This document shows positions 16,218-25,112 of a stretch of 64,000 nucleotides of DNA, piece by piece (the first letter of the stretch is position 1; each line of letters starts with the position of its first letter). The translations under genes and the position numbers were made by a program. The stretch comes from an uncultured Alphaproteobacteria bacterium (GTDB taxonomy: Bacteria; Pseudomonadota; Alphaproteobacteria; Rs-D84): the NCBI GenBank assembly GCA_934232895.1, contig CAKQGH010000002.1, forward strand, positions 1 to 64,000. The letters run 5' to 3'. A model generated the notes under the pieces. The model did not search any database and was not told the DNA's origin. It worked only from the letters and a program-made list of their open reading frames with translations.

Positions 16218-17663
16218 ATGTTAAAAAAACTGTTGATTTTGGTTGTGCTGGCATCACCAATGGCGGCCACGGCGGCGAACAAGCCAAAGAAAGAAGAACC
16301 CGTTGTACATCTGACCGATGAACAAATTTATGAACAGTTGAAAAAACTGGCACTGGTGTTTGAAACGGCGCGTTCGTCTTTTGTAGAAGAAGCCGACGAA
16401 AAGAAAATGTTAGAGGCGGCAATGAACGGGATGTTATCGGCATTGGACCCACATTCGTCGTATCTGTCGGCCGATGATTTCAAAGAATTTAACGATAAAT
16501 CGTATGGCGAATTTGGTGGGCTGGGCATTCAAATTACCAGTGACCGCGGCGCGGTGCGTGTAATTTCGCCAATTGACGATACGCCGGCCGCACGTGCCGG
16601 GATAAAGGCGGGCGATTACATTACCCATATTGATGGCGAACAGGTTTTTGATTTAACATTAAACCAGGCGGTTAAAAAAATGAAAGGCCGCCCGGGGACC
16701 AAGGTTAAATTGACCGTTGTGTCCGATGGCGCCGAACCACGCAACATCACACTGAAACGCGCAATTATCAAGGTTAAATCGGTAAAATTCGAAGAAAAAA
16801 CAATTGCCGATGCTGACGATGCGTCATCTGAAAAAATAGGATATATTCGTATATCTGATTTTGGTGCAACCACGGCCAAGGAATTAAAGAACGCAATTGA
16901 AAAATTGGAAAAGAAAAATGTAATTGGATATGTGTTGGATGTTCGCAACAATCCCGGTGGGTATCTGACCGCCGCGATAGAGGTTGCCGACGCGTTCCTG
17001 GACAGTGGTGAAATCGTGTCCACACGCGGCAAGGCGAAAACGGACATTGAACGCAGTTTCGCGCATCCTGGCGATATGACAAATGGCAAACCGGTTGTTG
17101 TGCTGATAAACCATGGGTCGGCGTCGGCATCGGAAATTGTCGCGGGCGCATTACAGGATAACGGTCGTGGTCTGGTTATGGGATCGCAAAGTTTTGGCAA
17201 GGGCAGTGTGCAACAGCAAAAGCCCCTGGGCGATGGCACTGCAATTCATATTACAATCGCGCGCTATTACACCCCCAGTGGTCGTTCGATTCAGAACGAG
17301 GGCATCACCCCCGATGTCGAGGTTCTGCAAAGCAAAATCGAAACAATAGAACGCAAAGAAAGCCTGTATTCCGAGGCATCATTCAAAAATGCACTGAAAA
17401 ACGAAAGTGCCAAGAAAAAAGCCGATAAGAAATCAGACGATGACGATGCGCCGGAATTGACCGATGCGGAAAAAGATGCATTGGATTATCAATTGCAACG
17501 CGGTATGGATATGGTGCGCGCAATGTCTAAATTGCAATCGCGCACGCCGGCGTGCGGTATCACCCCGGAACAAGAGGCCGAAGTTGCTGTCGTTATGGCA
17601 GATGACGCCCCAGCGGCCAAACCCGAAAAATCCAAGAAATCAGATTCAAAGAAAAAGAAATAA
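16218..17663 (+). CDS. Carboxy-terminal processing protease (S41 family)
   Basis: 481-aa periplasmic serine protease: signal peptide (residues 1-20, ...AATA/AN), N-terminal helical region, PDZ domain (about 95-180, GGLGIQIT...AGIKAGDYI) and a C-terminal processing peptidase domain. The catalytic Ser is in NHGSASASE (about residue 300) and the Lys in SFGKGSVQ (about 327). The tail is Lys-rich. CtpA/Prc enzymes trim or degrade envelope proteins. AAAGGAAAAGG precedes ATG 16218. nifJ follows after 25 bp and may be co-transcribed. Confidence 0.92.
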   Translation: MLKKLLILVVLASPMAATAANKPKKEEPVVHLTDEQIYEQLKKLALVFETARSSFVEEADEKKMLEAAMNGMLSALDPHSSYLSADDFKEFNDKSYGEFGGLGIQITSDRGAVRVISPIDDTPAARAGIKAGDYITHIDGEQVFDLTLNQAVKKMKGRPGTKVKLTVVSDGAEPRNITLKRAIIKVKSVKFEEKTIADADDASSEKIGYIRISDFGATTAKELKNAIEKLEKKNVIGYVLDVRNNPGGYLTAAIEVADAFLDSGEIVSTRGKAKTDIERSFAHPGDMTNGKPVVVLINHGSASASEIVAGALQDNGRGLVMGSQSFGKGSVQQQKPLGDGTAIHITIARYYTPSGRSIQNEGITPDVEVLQSKIETIERKESLYSEASFKNALKNESAKKKADKKSDDDDAPELTDAEKDALDYQLQRGMDMVRAMSKLQSRTPACGITPEQEAEVAVVMADDAPAAKPEKSKKSDSKKKK

Positions 17664-17688
17664 TACACAGTACAAGGGACATGGAATT

Positions 17689-20600
17689 ATGGCAAATTTA
17701 ATTGTTGATGGAAACTGGGCAGCGGCGGATGTCGCATACAGATGTGTTGATTTCGCGGCGATTTATCCCATTACCCCCAGCAGCACCATGGGCGAATTGG
17801 CGGATGAATGGTCGTTCCAGCATAAGAAAAATATCTGGGGCGCAATTCCGCAAATAATTGAAATGCAATCCGAAGGCGGCGCGGCCGGTGCAATGCACGG
17901 TGCGCTGCAAATGGGGGCATTGGCCACAACATTTACCGCATCCCAGGGTTTGTTGCTGATGATTCCGAATATGTACAAAATTGCCGGTGAACAAACGCCG
18001 TTTGTTATGCATGTGGCGGCACGTGCGTTGGCCACGCATGCGTTGTCAATCTTTGGTGATCACAGCGATGTTATGTCCGTACGCAGCACGGGTTTTGCAT
18101 TATTGGCCAGTCATAATGTACAACAGGCGTCTGATATGGCGGCGATTGCGCATGCGGCAACATTGCGGTCGCGCGTGCCGTTCTTGCATTTCTTTGATGG
18201 GTTCCGCACCAGCCACGAAGAATCGCGTCTGGACAGAATCAGCGACGATGTTTTGCGTGAAATGTTGCCGGATGATTTGGTGTTGAAAAATCATGCGCGC
18301 GGAATGTCACCGGAGCACCCAACAATTCGCGGTACCGCACAAAACCCCGATGTATATTTCCAGGGACGCGAGGCCGCTAACCCACTGTACGTCGCAACCC
18401 CCGGTATAGTCCAGGAATGTATGGATAAATTTGCCAAACTGACGGGGCGGCAATATCACCTGGTCGACTATGTCGGTGACCCGGCGGCCGAAAATGTTAT
18501 TGTTGCCATGGGCAGTGCATGCGAAACAATCGAAGAAACATTGGAATTTTTGCCCCGTGGTTTGGGCCTGATAAAAATCCATTTGTACCGTCCATTCCCG
18601 GTTGATGCATTTCGTGCGGCGTTGCCAAAAACGGTTCGGCGCATTGCGGTTTTGGACCGAACCAAGGAACCAGGTGCCATTGGTGAACCGTTGTACCAAG
18701 ATGTTAAAACCGTTGTTGGTGATACGGCGGCGGTGTTCGGTGGCCGATATGGTTTGGGGTCCAAGGAATTCAAACCCCGCGATGTCAAGGCCGTGTATGA
18801 AAACCTGATGCGTGATACATTGCATCACAATTTCACCGTTGGCATTGACGATGATTTGTCGGGGCTGTCGCTGAAAACGGACCCGGCGTTCGCGGTCCAG
18901 GCGGAAAATTTCAAGACCGCAATTTTGTACGGTATTGGTTCGGACGGAACGGTTGGCGCGGTTAAAAACATTGTAAAAATTGTTGGTGAAAATTCTGATT
19001 TATACCCGCAATCGTATGCGGTATATGATTCAAAAAAATCTGGGGGACTGACCGCGTCGCACATTCGTTTTTCGGATGCCCCGATTAAAAGCCAATATTT
19101 GATAGAGGTTGCCGATTTCATCAGCGTATCGAATTTTATGATAGCCCAGCGTTTTGATGTATTCCGTGGCCTGCGTGCCGGCGGAACGGTTATGATAAAT
19201 ACATCTATGGCACCCGATGTGGCATTTGCGAATCTGCCGCGGGAAACCCAGGAACATTTGATTCGTATGCGTGCGAATGTATATTTCTTGGATGCAAATG
19301 GCGCCGCCGCCGAATTGGGTTTGGGAAACCGCATCAACACATTTATTATGCTGAATTTCTTTAACCTGACCCAAATTATTGATCCGGCGGTTGCGGCAGA
19401 GGCAGCCAAGGTTGCAATTGAAAAAACATACAAGAAAAAAGGTATGGATGTTGTCCAGGCGAATTGGACCGCGGTTGATCGGGCGGCTGAATATTTACAC
19501 CGGTACACATTGCCGTCGTCTGTATCGAATTTTGCACCTGATTTTGTGCCATCTATGACGGCGGATGCGCCGGCGAAAATTGCGGGCACATTGGGTGAAA
19601 TGGCCGCCCAACGCGGCGATGCAATACCTGTGTCGCGTTTCCGTGTTGATGGTGAATTTGGTGGCGGTCAATACCCGGTTGGTACATCAAAATATGAAAA
19701 ACGTTCCATTTCCGAACGCGTTGCAACATGCGATTTGGAAAAATGTGTCCAGTGTGGGCGGTGTTCTATGCTGTGCCCACATGCGGCCATTCGTATTCGC
19801 GCATTGACCGCGGACCAGGTGGACGCCGCGCGCGCGTCTGGCGTTACGGTTGTGCCGATGAAAACACCAGAACTGGGCCCCAATATGTATTACACATTGG
19901 CCATATCCCCGGCCGATTGCACGGGGTGTGGCGTGTGTGTGAAAAATTGTCCGGTGGCGGCATTGGCAATGAAAAACGCGCGTGATGCGGCGGCGGAAAA
20001 TCAACGCGCATTTGATGCGGTTGTGAAATTGCCGGACACACCACGCGAAAAACTGAACCTGAATATTCCAAAGCACGTTGAATTATTGCCGCATTATTTT
20101 GAATTCCCGGGCGCATGCGCGGGGTGTGGCGAAACACCATACATTAAATTGATGTCGCATTTATTTGGCGACCGTATGGTGGTGGCGAACGCAACGGGGT
20201 GCTCGTCAATCTATGGGGCGAATTTGCCGACAACGCCATGGACGCGCGACGCGAATGGTCGCGGGCCGGCGTGGTCTAATTCGCTGTTCGAAGACAACGC
20301 GGAATATGGGTTGGGTATGCGTTTGGCATTGAACCAGCAACGCGACACCTTGCGTGGAATGCTGTTTGAATTAAATGTTCCAAATGTTGATGCATTGTTT
20401 GCCGAAACAGATGTCGCGGCCCAGCGGAAGAATGTTGAAATGTTGCGCGCGCGCCTGGCAAACGATAAAAATCCGCGTGCCCGTATGGCGGAACCGTTGT
20501 TGGATGCGTTGGTTGATAAATCTGTATGGATTGTCGGCGGTGATGGTTGGGCATACGATATTGGTTATGGGGGGCTGGACCACATTTTGCACAGTGGTGA

Positions 20601-21201
20601 AAATGTAAACATATTGGTTCTGGATACCGAGGGATATTCCAACACCGGTGGCCAGCAATCAAAATCAACACCTTTCGGCGCCAGTATGAAATTTGCCATT
20701 GGTGGCAAAGAGCACGCGAAGAAAGACCTGGGAATGATTGCAATGATGTCGGGCGCGTATGTCGCGCAGATTGCGTTGGGGGCCAACCCGGCCCAGGCCA
20801 TACGCGCTTTTCGCGAGGCCGAAAGTTTCCCGGGCCCATCAATTATATTGGCGTATGCGCCGTGTATCGCACATGGTTTTGCATTACAAAATGGCGTGCA
20901 ACACCAAACACAATTGGTGCAGACGGGCGCGTGGCCACTGTATCGGTTTAACCCAACATTAATCGAGCAGGGGCAAAACCCACTGTCGTTGGATTCCAGT
21001 ATTGACAATCCAACCCCGTTGGAAGATTTCTTGAAAACCGAAAGTCGTTTTGGTGCGGCGCGTGCGGCGAACCCGAATTTTGACCGTCTGGTCGAATTTG
21101 CCAAGGAAAACAACCGCTATAAAAGCGAGCTGAAAAAATACATTGCGCATTTTGCGCTGATGAATGCCAAAAACGGTGTCAAAGAAAATGGCGAGGGATA
21201 A
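17689..21201 (+). CDS. nifJ: Pyruvate:ferredoxin (flavodoxin) oxidoreductase
   Basis: 1170-aa single-chain PFOR converting pyruvate and CoA to acetyl-CoA and CO2 with reduction of ferredoxin or flavodoxin. The N-terminal domain starts DGNWAAADVAYRCVDFAAIYPITPSS. Two [4Fe-4S] motifs, CVQCGRCSMLCP (about residue 686) and CTGCGVCVKNCP (about 743), are followed by the CAGCGETPY Cys pair (about 809) and the thiamine-diphosphate site GDGWAYDIGYGG (about 951). Full length for the family. Start chosen at the conserved N terminus; AAGGGA lies upstream. It indicates anaerobic or micro-oxic pyruvate metabolism, an oxygen-sensitive alternative to pyruvate dehydrogenase. Confidence 0.95.
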   Translation: MANLIVDGNWAAADVAYRCVDFAAIYPITPSSTMGELADEWSFQHKKNIWGAIPQIIEMQSEGGAAGAMHGALQMGALATTFTASQGLLLMIPNMYKIAGEQTPFVMHVAARALATHALSIFGDHSDVMSVRSTGFALLASHNVQQASDMAAIAHAATLRSRVPFLHFFDGFRTSHEESRLDRISDDVLREMLPDDLVLKNHARGMSPEHPTIRGTAQNPDVYFQGREAANPLYVATPGIVQECMDKFAKLTGRQYHLVDYVGDPAAENVIVAMGSACETIEETLEFLPRGLGLIKIHLYRPFPVDAFRAALPKTVRRIAVLDRTKEPGAIGEPLYQDVKTVVGDTAAVFGGRYGLGSKEFKPRDVKAVYENLMRDTLHHNFTVGIDDDLSGLSLKTDPAFAVQAENFKTAILYGIGSDGTVGAVKNIVKIVGENSDLYPQSYAVYDSKKSGGLTASHIRFSDAPIKSQYLIEVADFISVSNFMIAQRFDVFRGLRAGGTVMINTSMAPDVAFANLPRETQEHLIRMRANVYFLDANGAAAELGLGNRINTFIMLNFFNLTQIIDPAVAAEAAKVAIEKTYKKKGMDVVQANWTAVDRAAEYLHRYTLPSSVSNFAPDFVPSMTADAPAKIAGTLGEMAAQRGDAIPVSRFRVDGEFGGGQYPVGTSKYEKRSISERVATCDLEKCVQCGRCSMLCPHAAIRIRALTADQVDAARASGVTVVPMKTPELGPNMYYTLAISPADCTGCGVCVKNCPVAALAMKNARDAAAENQRAFDAVVKLPDTPREKLNLNIPKHVELLPHYFEFPGACAGCGETPYIKLMSHLFGDRMVVANATGCSSIYGANLPTTPWTRDANGRGPAWSNSLFEDNAEYGLGMRLALNQQRDTLRGMLFELNVPNVDALFAETDVAAQRKNVEMLRARLANDKNPRARMAEPLLDALVDKSVWIVGGDGWAYDIGYGGLDHILHSGENVNILVLDTEGYSNTGGQQSKSTPFGASMKFAIGGKEHAKKDLGMIAMMSGAYVAQIALGANPAQAIRAFREAESFPGPSIILAYAPCIAHGFALQNGVQHQTQLVQTGAWPLYRFNPTLIEQGQNPLSLDSSIDNPTPLEDFLKTESRFGAARAANPNFDRLVEFAKENNRYKSELKKYIAHFALMNAKNGVKENGEG

Positions 21202-21205
21202 AACC

Positions 21206-21640
21206 ATGAAAAAAATTATACTAACCATATTGTCCTGTGCGGCGTTGGCCGCGTGCACATTCCAGACGAAACATCGCGGATATGTTTTCCCCGATGATTT
21301 GGATGCGCGAATTGCAAATGTGAAAACAACCAAACAATTACAGGATGAAATTGGCGCGCCGTTGACCAAGACTATCCATGGGGACACCGTGTGGATTTAT
21401 TACGGGGCCGATGAAAACTATCGTGGGCCGTTGCCAAAAACATACGATAATAAAACGGTGTTGTTGGCGTGGGTGAACGGAAATCGGGTGACAAAAACGC
21501 AAATATTGCGCGATGACGATTTGCCAAATGTATTTGTTGCCGATGGCGAAACGGAAATTCCGGCGGCGATTGAATTGAACGCAATCCAAGAATTGTTTAA
21601 CAATATTGGGCGGTTTACGCCGGCCGGATTGGGACAATAA
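21206..21640 (+). CDS. bamE: Outer-membrane assembly lipoprotein BamE (SmpA/OmlA)
   Basis: 144-aa lipoprotein with signal peptide and lipobox LAAC (Cys17), then the SmpA/OmlA fold (DLDARIANVKTTKQLQDEIGAPL; DTVWIYYGAD). BamE is a small subunit of the beta-barrel assembly machine on the inner face of the outer membrane; bamD is at 44405. It starts four bases after the nifJ stop, with AGGGA overlapping the nifJ end. The conserved start of BamE-like proteins is clear, although the sequence is divergent. Confidence 0.8.
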   Translation: MKKIILTILSCAALAACTFQTKHRGYVFPDDLDARIANVKTTKQLQDEIGAPLTKTIHGDTVWIYYGADENYRGPLPKTYDNKTVLLAWVNGNRVTKTQILRDDDLPNVFVADGETEIPAAIELNAIQELFNNIGRFTPAGLGQ

Positions 21641-21647
21641 AAAGCAT

Positions 21648-21676
21648 TTGGATTTTTTGCATAAATTGTGTACAAT
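21648..21676 (+). promoter_or_regulatory. Promoter of the 179-aa secreted protein gene
   Basis: TTGGAT (21648-21653), 17-bp spacer, TACAAT (21671-21676); start codon at 21698. Confidence 0.65.
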
Positions 21677-21697
21677 ATAGACCAAGAGAGAAACAAT

Positions 21698-22237
21698 ATG
21701 AAAAAACTGATAAGTTCTTTGGTTATTTGTATGTGTGCGTTTGGTGCGGCGAATGCGGCCGAATTTACATCGTGTGGCGCGGGCTATGTGTTGGCGCCCC
21801 ATGCCCAGATTGATGGTATAAACGCGGCCGAATGTCAAAAATTGTGGTGCCGTGATTTGGAAACGGGCAAAACGATGGGCAATGGAAATACCGCGAATAC
21901 CGGGTATGTTGATACACCAATTCCGAATCAGATATGCGATGCATCGGGCGCATGTATTGATTGTTTCGGCGCACGCAAATGGTGCGCGGGCGAACCGTCG
22001 GGCGAATGGAACGCAGAATATGGCGCGTATACGCGTGGTGGTGCCGATAATGCAACATTCCAATCGTATCAAAAGGGCACTTGTTTCGCATGGCGCTTGG
22101 AAAAGCCTGATTGTCCGAATGGCCAGTCCGCCATATTGCAAAACGACGAATGGGTATGCGTCACCGCCGCCGACACCACCACGGGCAGTCGCGCGTCTGG
22201 CGTGCGCCGCACCAGTGGAATGCGTCGTTTGAACTAG
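21698..22237 (+). CDS. Secreted Cys-rich hypothetical protein, 179 aa
   Basis: A signal peptide (MKKLISSLVICMCAFGAANA) is followed by a mature region with about ten cysteines (CGAGY, CQKLWCRD, CDASGACIDCFGARKWCAG, CFAW, CPNG, CVTA) and a basic Arg-rich end. Probably periplasmic or secreted with disulfides. Family not recognised; it shares the small Cys-rich secreted style of several other proteins in this window. Own promoter and terminator. AAGAGAG serves as RBS. Confidence 0.7.
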   Translation: MKKLISSLVICMCAFGAANAAEFTSCGAGYVLAPHAQIDGINAAECQKLWCRDLETGKTMGNGNTANTGYVDTPIPNQICDASGACIDCFGARKWCAGEPSGEWNAEYGAYTRGGADNATFQSYQKGTCFAWRLEKPDCPNGQSAILQNDEWVCVTAADTTTGSRASGVRRTSGMRRLN

Positions 22238-22249
22238 GATAAAATATCG

Positions 22250-22275
22250 CCCCCGGGTTCCGGGGGATTTTTTTT
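22250..22275 (+). terminator. Rho-independent terminator
   Basis: CCCCCGG/CCGGGGG stem with three-base loop and a long T-run. Confidence 0.85.
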
Positions 22276-22285
22276 AGTCAACTAT

Positions 22286-22313
22286 TTGTTTTTTATGTTT
22301 TTTGTGCTATAAT
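22286..22313 (+). promoter_or_regulatory. Promoter of carD-like gene
   Basis: TTGTTT (22286-22291), 16-bp spacer, TATAAT (22308-22313); the first start candidate lies 16 bp further on. Confidence 0.6.
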
Positions 22314-22328
22314 ATGTGTGTTGAGAGA

Positions 22329-22922
22329 ATGGCAACCGCAAAGGGTAAAGTAATTATGCCAAGCAAAAAATTAGATTTTAAGACCGGACAATATGTTGTT
22401 TATCCAACCCAGGGCGTTGGTAAACTGGTCCGCACCGAAGAGCAAACAATCGGTGACCAGAAAATAAAGATGCTGGTAATTGATTTTGAGCGAAACCACA
22501 TGACATTGCGTGTGCCGGTTGAACGTGCCGAGATTTCTGGGCTGCGCCCACTGACCACCGCCAAAAAAATGGACGAGGCAATCGCATCGGCCAAGGGCAA
22601 GGCCGGCGCAAAGCGTATGATTTGGGCGCGTCGTGCGGCACAGTACGAGGAAAACATAAATTCCGGCGACCCCATGAAATTGGCCGAGGTTGTACGCGAC
22701 CTGCAACGGCGCAGTGCGGCGGACACAATGACATTTTCGGCGCGTCAATTGTATCTGCGCGCGTTGGAACGTATGGCCCAGGAATTTGCCGTTCTGCATA
22801 AAATCGATTTGGATGCCGCGTCCGATAAAATAGAAGACATCTTGGGCATTCCCAAGGAAATAGACCTGAACGCCGCCGGTGTTGATGACGACGACGAAAT
22901 GGATGACGAAGATTCCGAATAA
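22329..22922 (+). CDS. CarD-family transcription regulator
   Basis: About 197 aa (188 if started at the ATG 22356). The N-terminal RNA-polymerase-interacting Tudor-like domain reads FKTGQYVVYPTQGVGKLVRTEEQ; the helical C-terminal DNA-binding part includes MIWARRAAQYEENINSGDPMKLAEVVRDL. It ends in an acidic tail DDDDEMDDEDSE. CarD/CdnL proteins stabilise open promoter complexes, notably at rRNA promoters. GAGAG precedes 22329. Monocistronic with its own terminator. Confidence 0.9.
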   Translation: MATAKGKVIMPSKKLDFKTGQYVVYPTQGVGKLVRTEEQTIGDQKIKMLVIDFERNHMTLRVPVERAEISGLRPLTTAKKMDEAIASAKGKAGAKRMIWARRAAQYEENINSGDPMKLAEVVRDLQRRSAADTMTFSARQLYLRALERMAQEFAVLHKIDLDAASDKIEDILGIPKEIDLNAAGVDDDDEMDDEDSE

Positions 22923-22948
22923 AAACCGCCCCACGGGGCGGTTTTTAA
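22922..22948 (+). terminator. Terminator of carD-like gene
   Basis: ACCGCCCC/GGGGCGGT stem and TTTTTAAT. Confidence 0.85.
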
Positions 22949-23345
22949 TTAGAGAGCAAAGAGCAATGAGCAGAGAGCAATGAAATCCTCTTCACTGGGC
23001 GAAGGGGTGTCCGCGCAAGCGGACGGGGTAGTGGTAAATATGTCCCCGCAGGGCAATGGTGACCCTCCTGCGCGGGGATGACAATTCTTTTTATGTGCTG
23101 TGTTCTGTATCTTCGTCGCTGACTAAGTTCTCCTCCTGTGGAGGAGTACCGCGTAGCGGGGTGGTCTTGAGAGTGCGCAAAGTTGTACAAAGTTTCAAAA
23201 AACGACTACCCCGCCGGGCATATGCCCGGCACCCCTTCTGGCCATAAGGGGATTTAATTGCGTATCCCTGTTGTGGTCTAAATTCCCCTTCGCTGGCGAA
23301 GGGGTGGACGCGTAGCGGACGGGGTAGTGGTAAACAAGTCCCCGC
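22949..23345. repeat. Block of dispersed palindromic repeats
   Basis: No gene. Contains (i) AGAGAGCA/GAGCAAT simple repeats (22952-22982); (ii) one repeat end at 22986-23035 (CCTCTTC...GAAGGGGTG, small palindrome, CGGGGTAGTGGT); (iii) a complete two-ended copy of about 129 bp at 23125-23253, beginning AAGTTCTCC and ending AAGGGGA with inverted arms; (iv) another end at 23282-23332. The ends match those of the nuclease-encoding element inside queA. Confidence 0.75.
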
Positions 23346-23561
23346 AGGGACAAATAAAAAAACTCCATAAAAATCCCCGCAATGCCGCGGTGGGTGTGGC
23401 GCGGCGTAAAAAAAGAAGTGCCGAAAAAAACGGTGGGTTTTTTACGGCACTTTTATACGGAAATTATACCCAGAAATCCGCCAGTTGGTCAAGTGGTATT
23501 TATTGCGCAAAAAACCACCGTTTTTTTCGGCAAAGAACATAGCACCCACAGGGGGAATGAA

Positions 23562-24791
23562 ATGAATATGCTGCGTAAAATTTTTCTGGTTATGATTTGT
23601 GCATTGGTTATATACCCAGTCCACGCGGAGTTCTATGCCGGATACCGTAATGAATGTTGGGTTGATGACAAAGGCAGCGATGAATACTGGTTTTGTGGAT
23701 ATCAGGCGGAATCGTGTCGAAGCAATGGGGCAACAAAGAAAAATAAAAAAAATTGGATATACGATGGCAAGGGTTTTGTACATGCTGGTCGAACATTTTG
23801 GTGTTGTGGTGGAACCGGCGAAAAGGAAGGCAAATTTGTCGAAGGACTAACATGGATAAAAAGTAGCGCGACGAAAACAAAGTCTGTTGGTGGTGGCACA
23901 TGTGAATACACAGAAAGGACAACTGTGTGCGACACAACCGAGGCCGATGATTGCACGGTGCCAACCAAGTGTCCCAGCGGTAAAATACTGCGTAATAAAG
24001 AATGCGCGACATTATGTTCCAGTGGCCAGGGATTTCAAAGTGCAACATCCAACACATGCATAGCGTGCAGTGGCACTGACCGTGGTGTGGACACTAACAA
24101 AATATGCGTTGTATGTACCGGTGGGCAAAAATGGAATGGCACGCGGTGCGAGGCCCCCAAAGAGGAAACATGCACATCCGGCCAGGGCAAAGACAGCAAC
24201 GGTAAATGCGTTGCGTGTTCTGGCGAAGACAAGGGGGTTGATGACAAGGGCAGTTGTGTTGTCTGTGCTCCTGGGCGGATTTGGGACAGTGGTACCAAGG
24301 CTTGCAAGGACAAGCCCCAGGAAACCCCAAAGGAAGAACCGAAACAAGAAGAACCTGCACCTGAAGAAGCGGAATCATCTGATGAATCAGAACCCGAGAC
24401 GCCAAAATGCCAAAGTTCTGAATATTTATCACCCAAAAGTGGCAAGTGTGTCAGCAAATCGGCATCAAAACAATACTCGCGCGATATGTTTGATTCGTGC
24501 TATGCGTGCCCAACCGATACGCGGTTCAAACGTTGTCTAGATTTCTTTCGCAACCCGCCAACCACACTAAAAGAATCGGACAAGAAGGTTTTGGTTTCAT
24601 GTAATATTGACCCATCGGAATATGATTCTGATGCGGCCGGCAAAAGCAAGTTCCGGTTGATTGATAAGTTGGGTAAATTGGGTGGCAAGGGCAAAACCGG
24701 CAGCGTCCCAACCAAGGGCAATCCGGGAAATTTGTTGCAAGAATCAGCATACCGAGACAATGTTGCCACTGCTGGGGACTATGAATTCTAG
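23562..24791 (+). CDS. Secreted Cys-rich protein, paralog of the 36.7-kb minus-strand gene
   Basis: 409 aa with a signal peptide (...IYPVHA/EF). N-terminal conserved domain: GYRNEC, YWFCGYQAESC, WCCGGTGEKEGKFVEGLTWIKSS, VGGGTCEYTERTTVC, CTVPTKCPSG. Then three EGF/GCC-like CxACSG...VDxxxxCVVC repeats, a Pro/Glu-rich linker, and a C-terminal conserved block with YLSPKSGKCVSKS, QYSRDMFDSCYACP and RFKRCLDFFRNPP. The same two conserved blocks occur in the protein at 35498-36697, whose middle differs. Function unknown; probably surface or extracellular. The start follows GGGGGAATGAA; the long upstream open frame is not coding-like. Confidence 0.75.
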   Translation: MNMLRKIFLVMICALVIYPVHAEFYAGYRNECWVDDKGSDEYWFCGYQAESCRSNGATKKNKKNWIYDGKGFVHAGRTFWCCGGTGEKEGKFVEGLTWIKSSATKTKSVGGGTCEYTERTTVCDTTEADDCTVPTKCPSGKILRNKECATLCSSGQGFQSATSNTCIACSGTDRGVDTNKICVVCTGGQKWNGTRCEAPKEETCTSGQGKDSNGKCVACSGEDKGVDDKGSCVVCAPGRIWDSGTKACKDKPQETPKEEPKQEEPAPEEAESSDESEPETPKCQSSEYLSPKSGKCVSKSASKQYSRDMFDSCYACPTDTRFKRCLDFFRNPPTTLKESDKKVLVSCNIDPSEYDSDAAGKSKFRLIDKLGKLGGKGKTGSVPTKGNPGNLLQESAYRDNVATAGDYEF

Positions 24792-24920
24792 TACCAGATT
24801 TAGGTTATAGAGTTTTAAGAATGTGGTTCGCGTGTTGGCCTCTCTACGCAATCGCCCACGAAATAAAAAATTTCGTGGGTGGTTCCCGGAGGGGAATTTG
24901 TTTTTCACGTCGCGGGATGA

Positions 24921-25019
24921 ATTCCCCTTCGCTGGCGAAAGGGTGTCCGCATACGCGGACGGGGTAGTGGTAAAACGACACCCCGGCACTCCGTGTCACC
25001 CCTCTGGCCAGAGGGGAAC
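24921..25019. repeat. Compact two-ended palindromic repeat (99 bp)
   Basis: The left end (ATTCCCCTTCGCTGGCGAA...CGGGGTAGTGGT) and right end (CGACACCCCGGCACTCC...CAGAGGGGAAC) face each other with no interior. This is the minimal form of the repeat family. The rest of 24792-25082 shows no gene; a CCACGAAAT/ATTTCGTGG hairpin lies near 24854-24883. Confidence 0.75.
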
Positions 25020-25082
25020 AAAGCAAGTGCGCCGAATGGCGCACACATTATTTGAACTTTGCACTTTGGTATTTGAACTTTG

Positions 25083-25112
25083 AAAAAACGCCCCGGATGG
25101 GGCGTTTTTTTA
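25083..25112 (-). terminator. Terminator of groESL
   Basis: ACGCCCC/GGGGCGT stem with T-runs on both strands, placed at the groEL stop. Confidence 0.85.

Noticed and set aside
17464..17688. N-terminal extension of NifJ
   Set aside because: It overlaps the CtpA-type gene in another frame and is Arg/Gln-rich; NifJ homology starts at 17689.
22949..23345. CRISPR array
   Set aside because: Repeats are palindromic, of unequal length and spacing and occur in both orientations; no cas genes are present.
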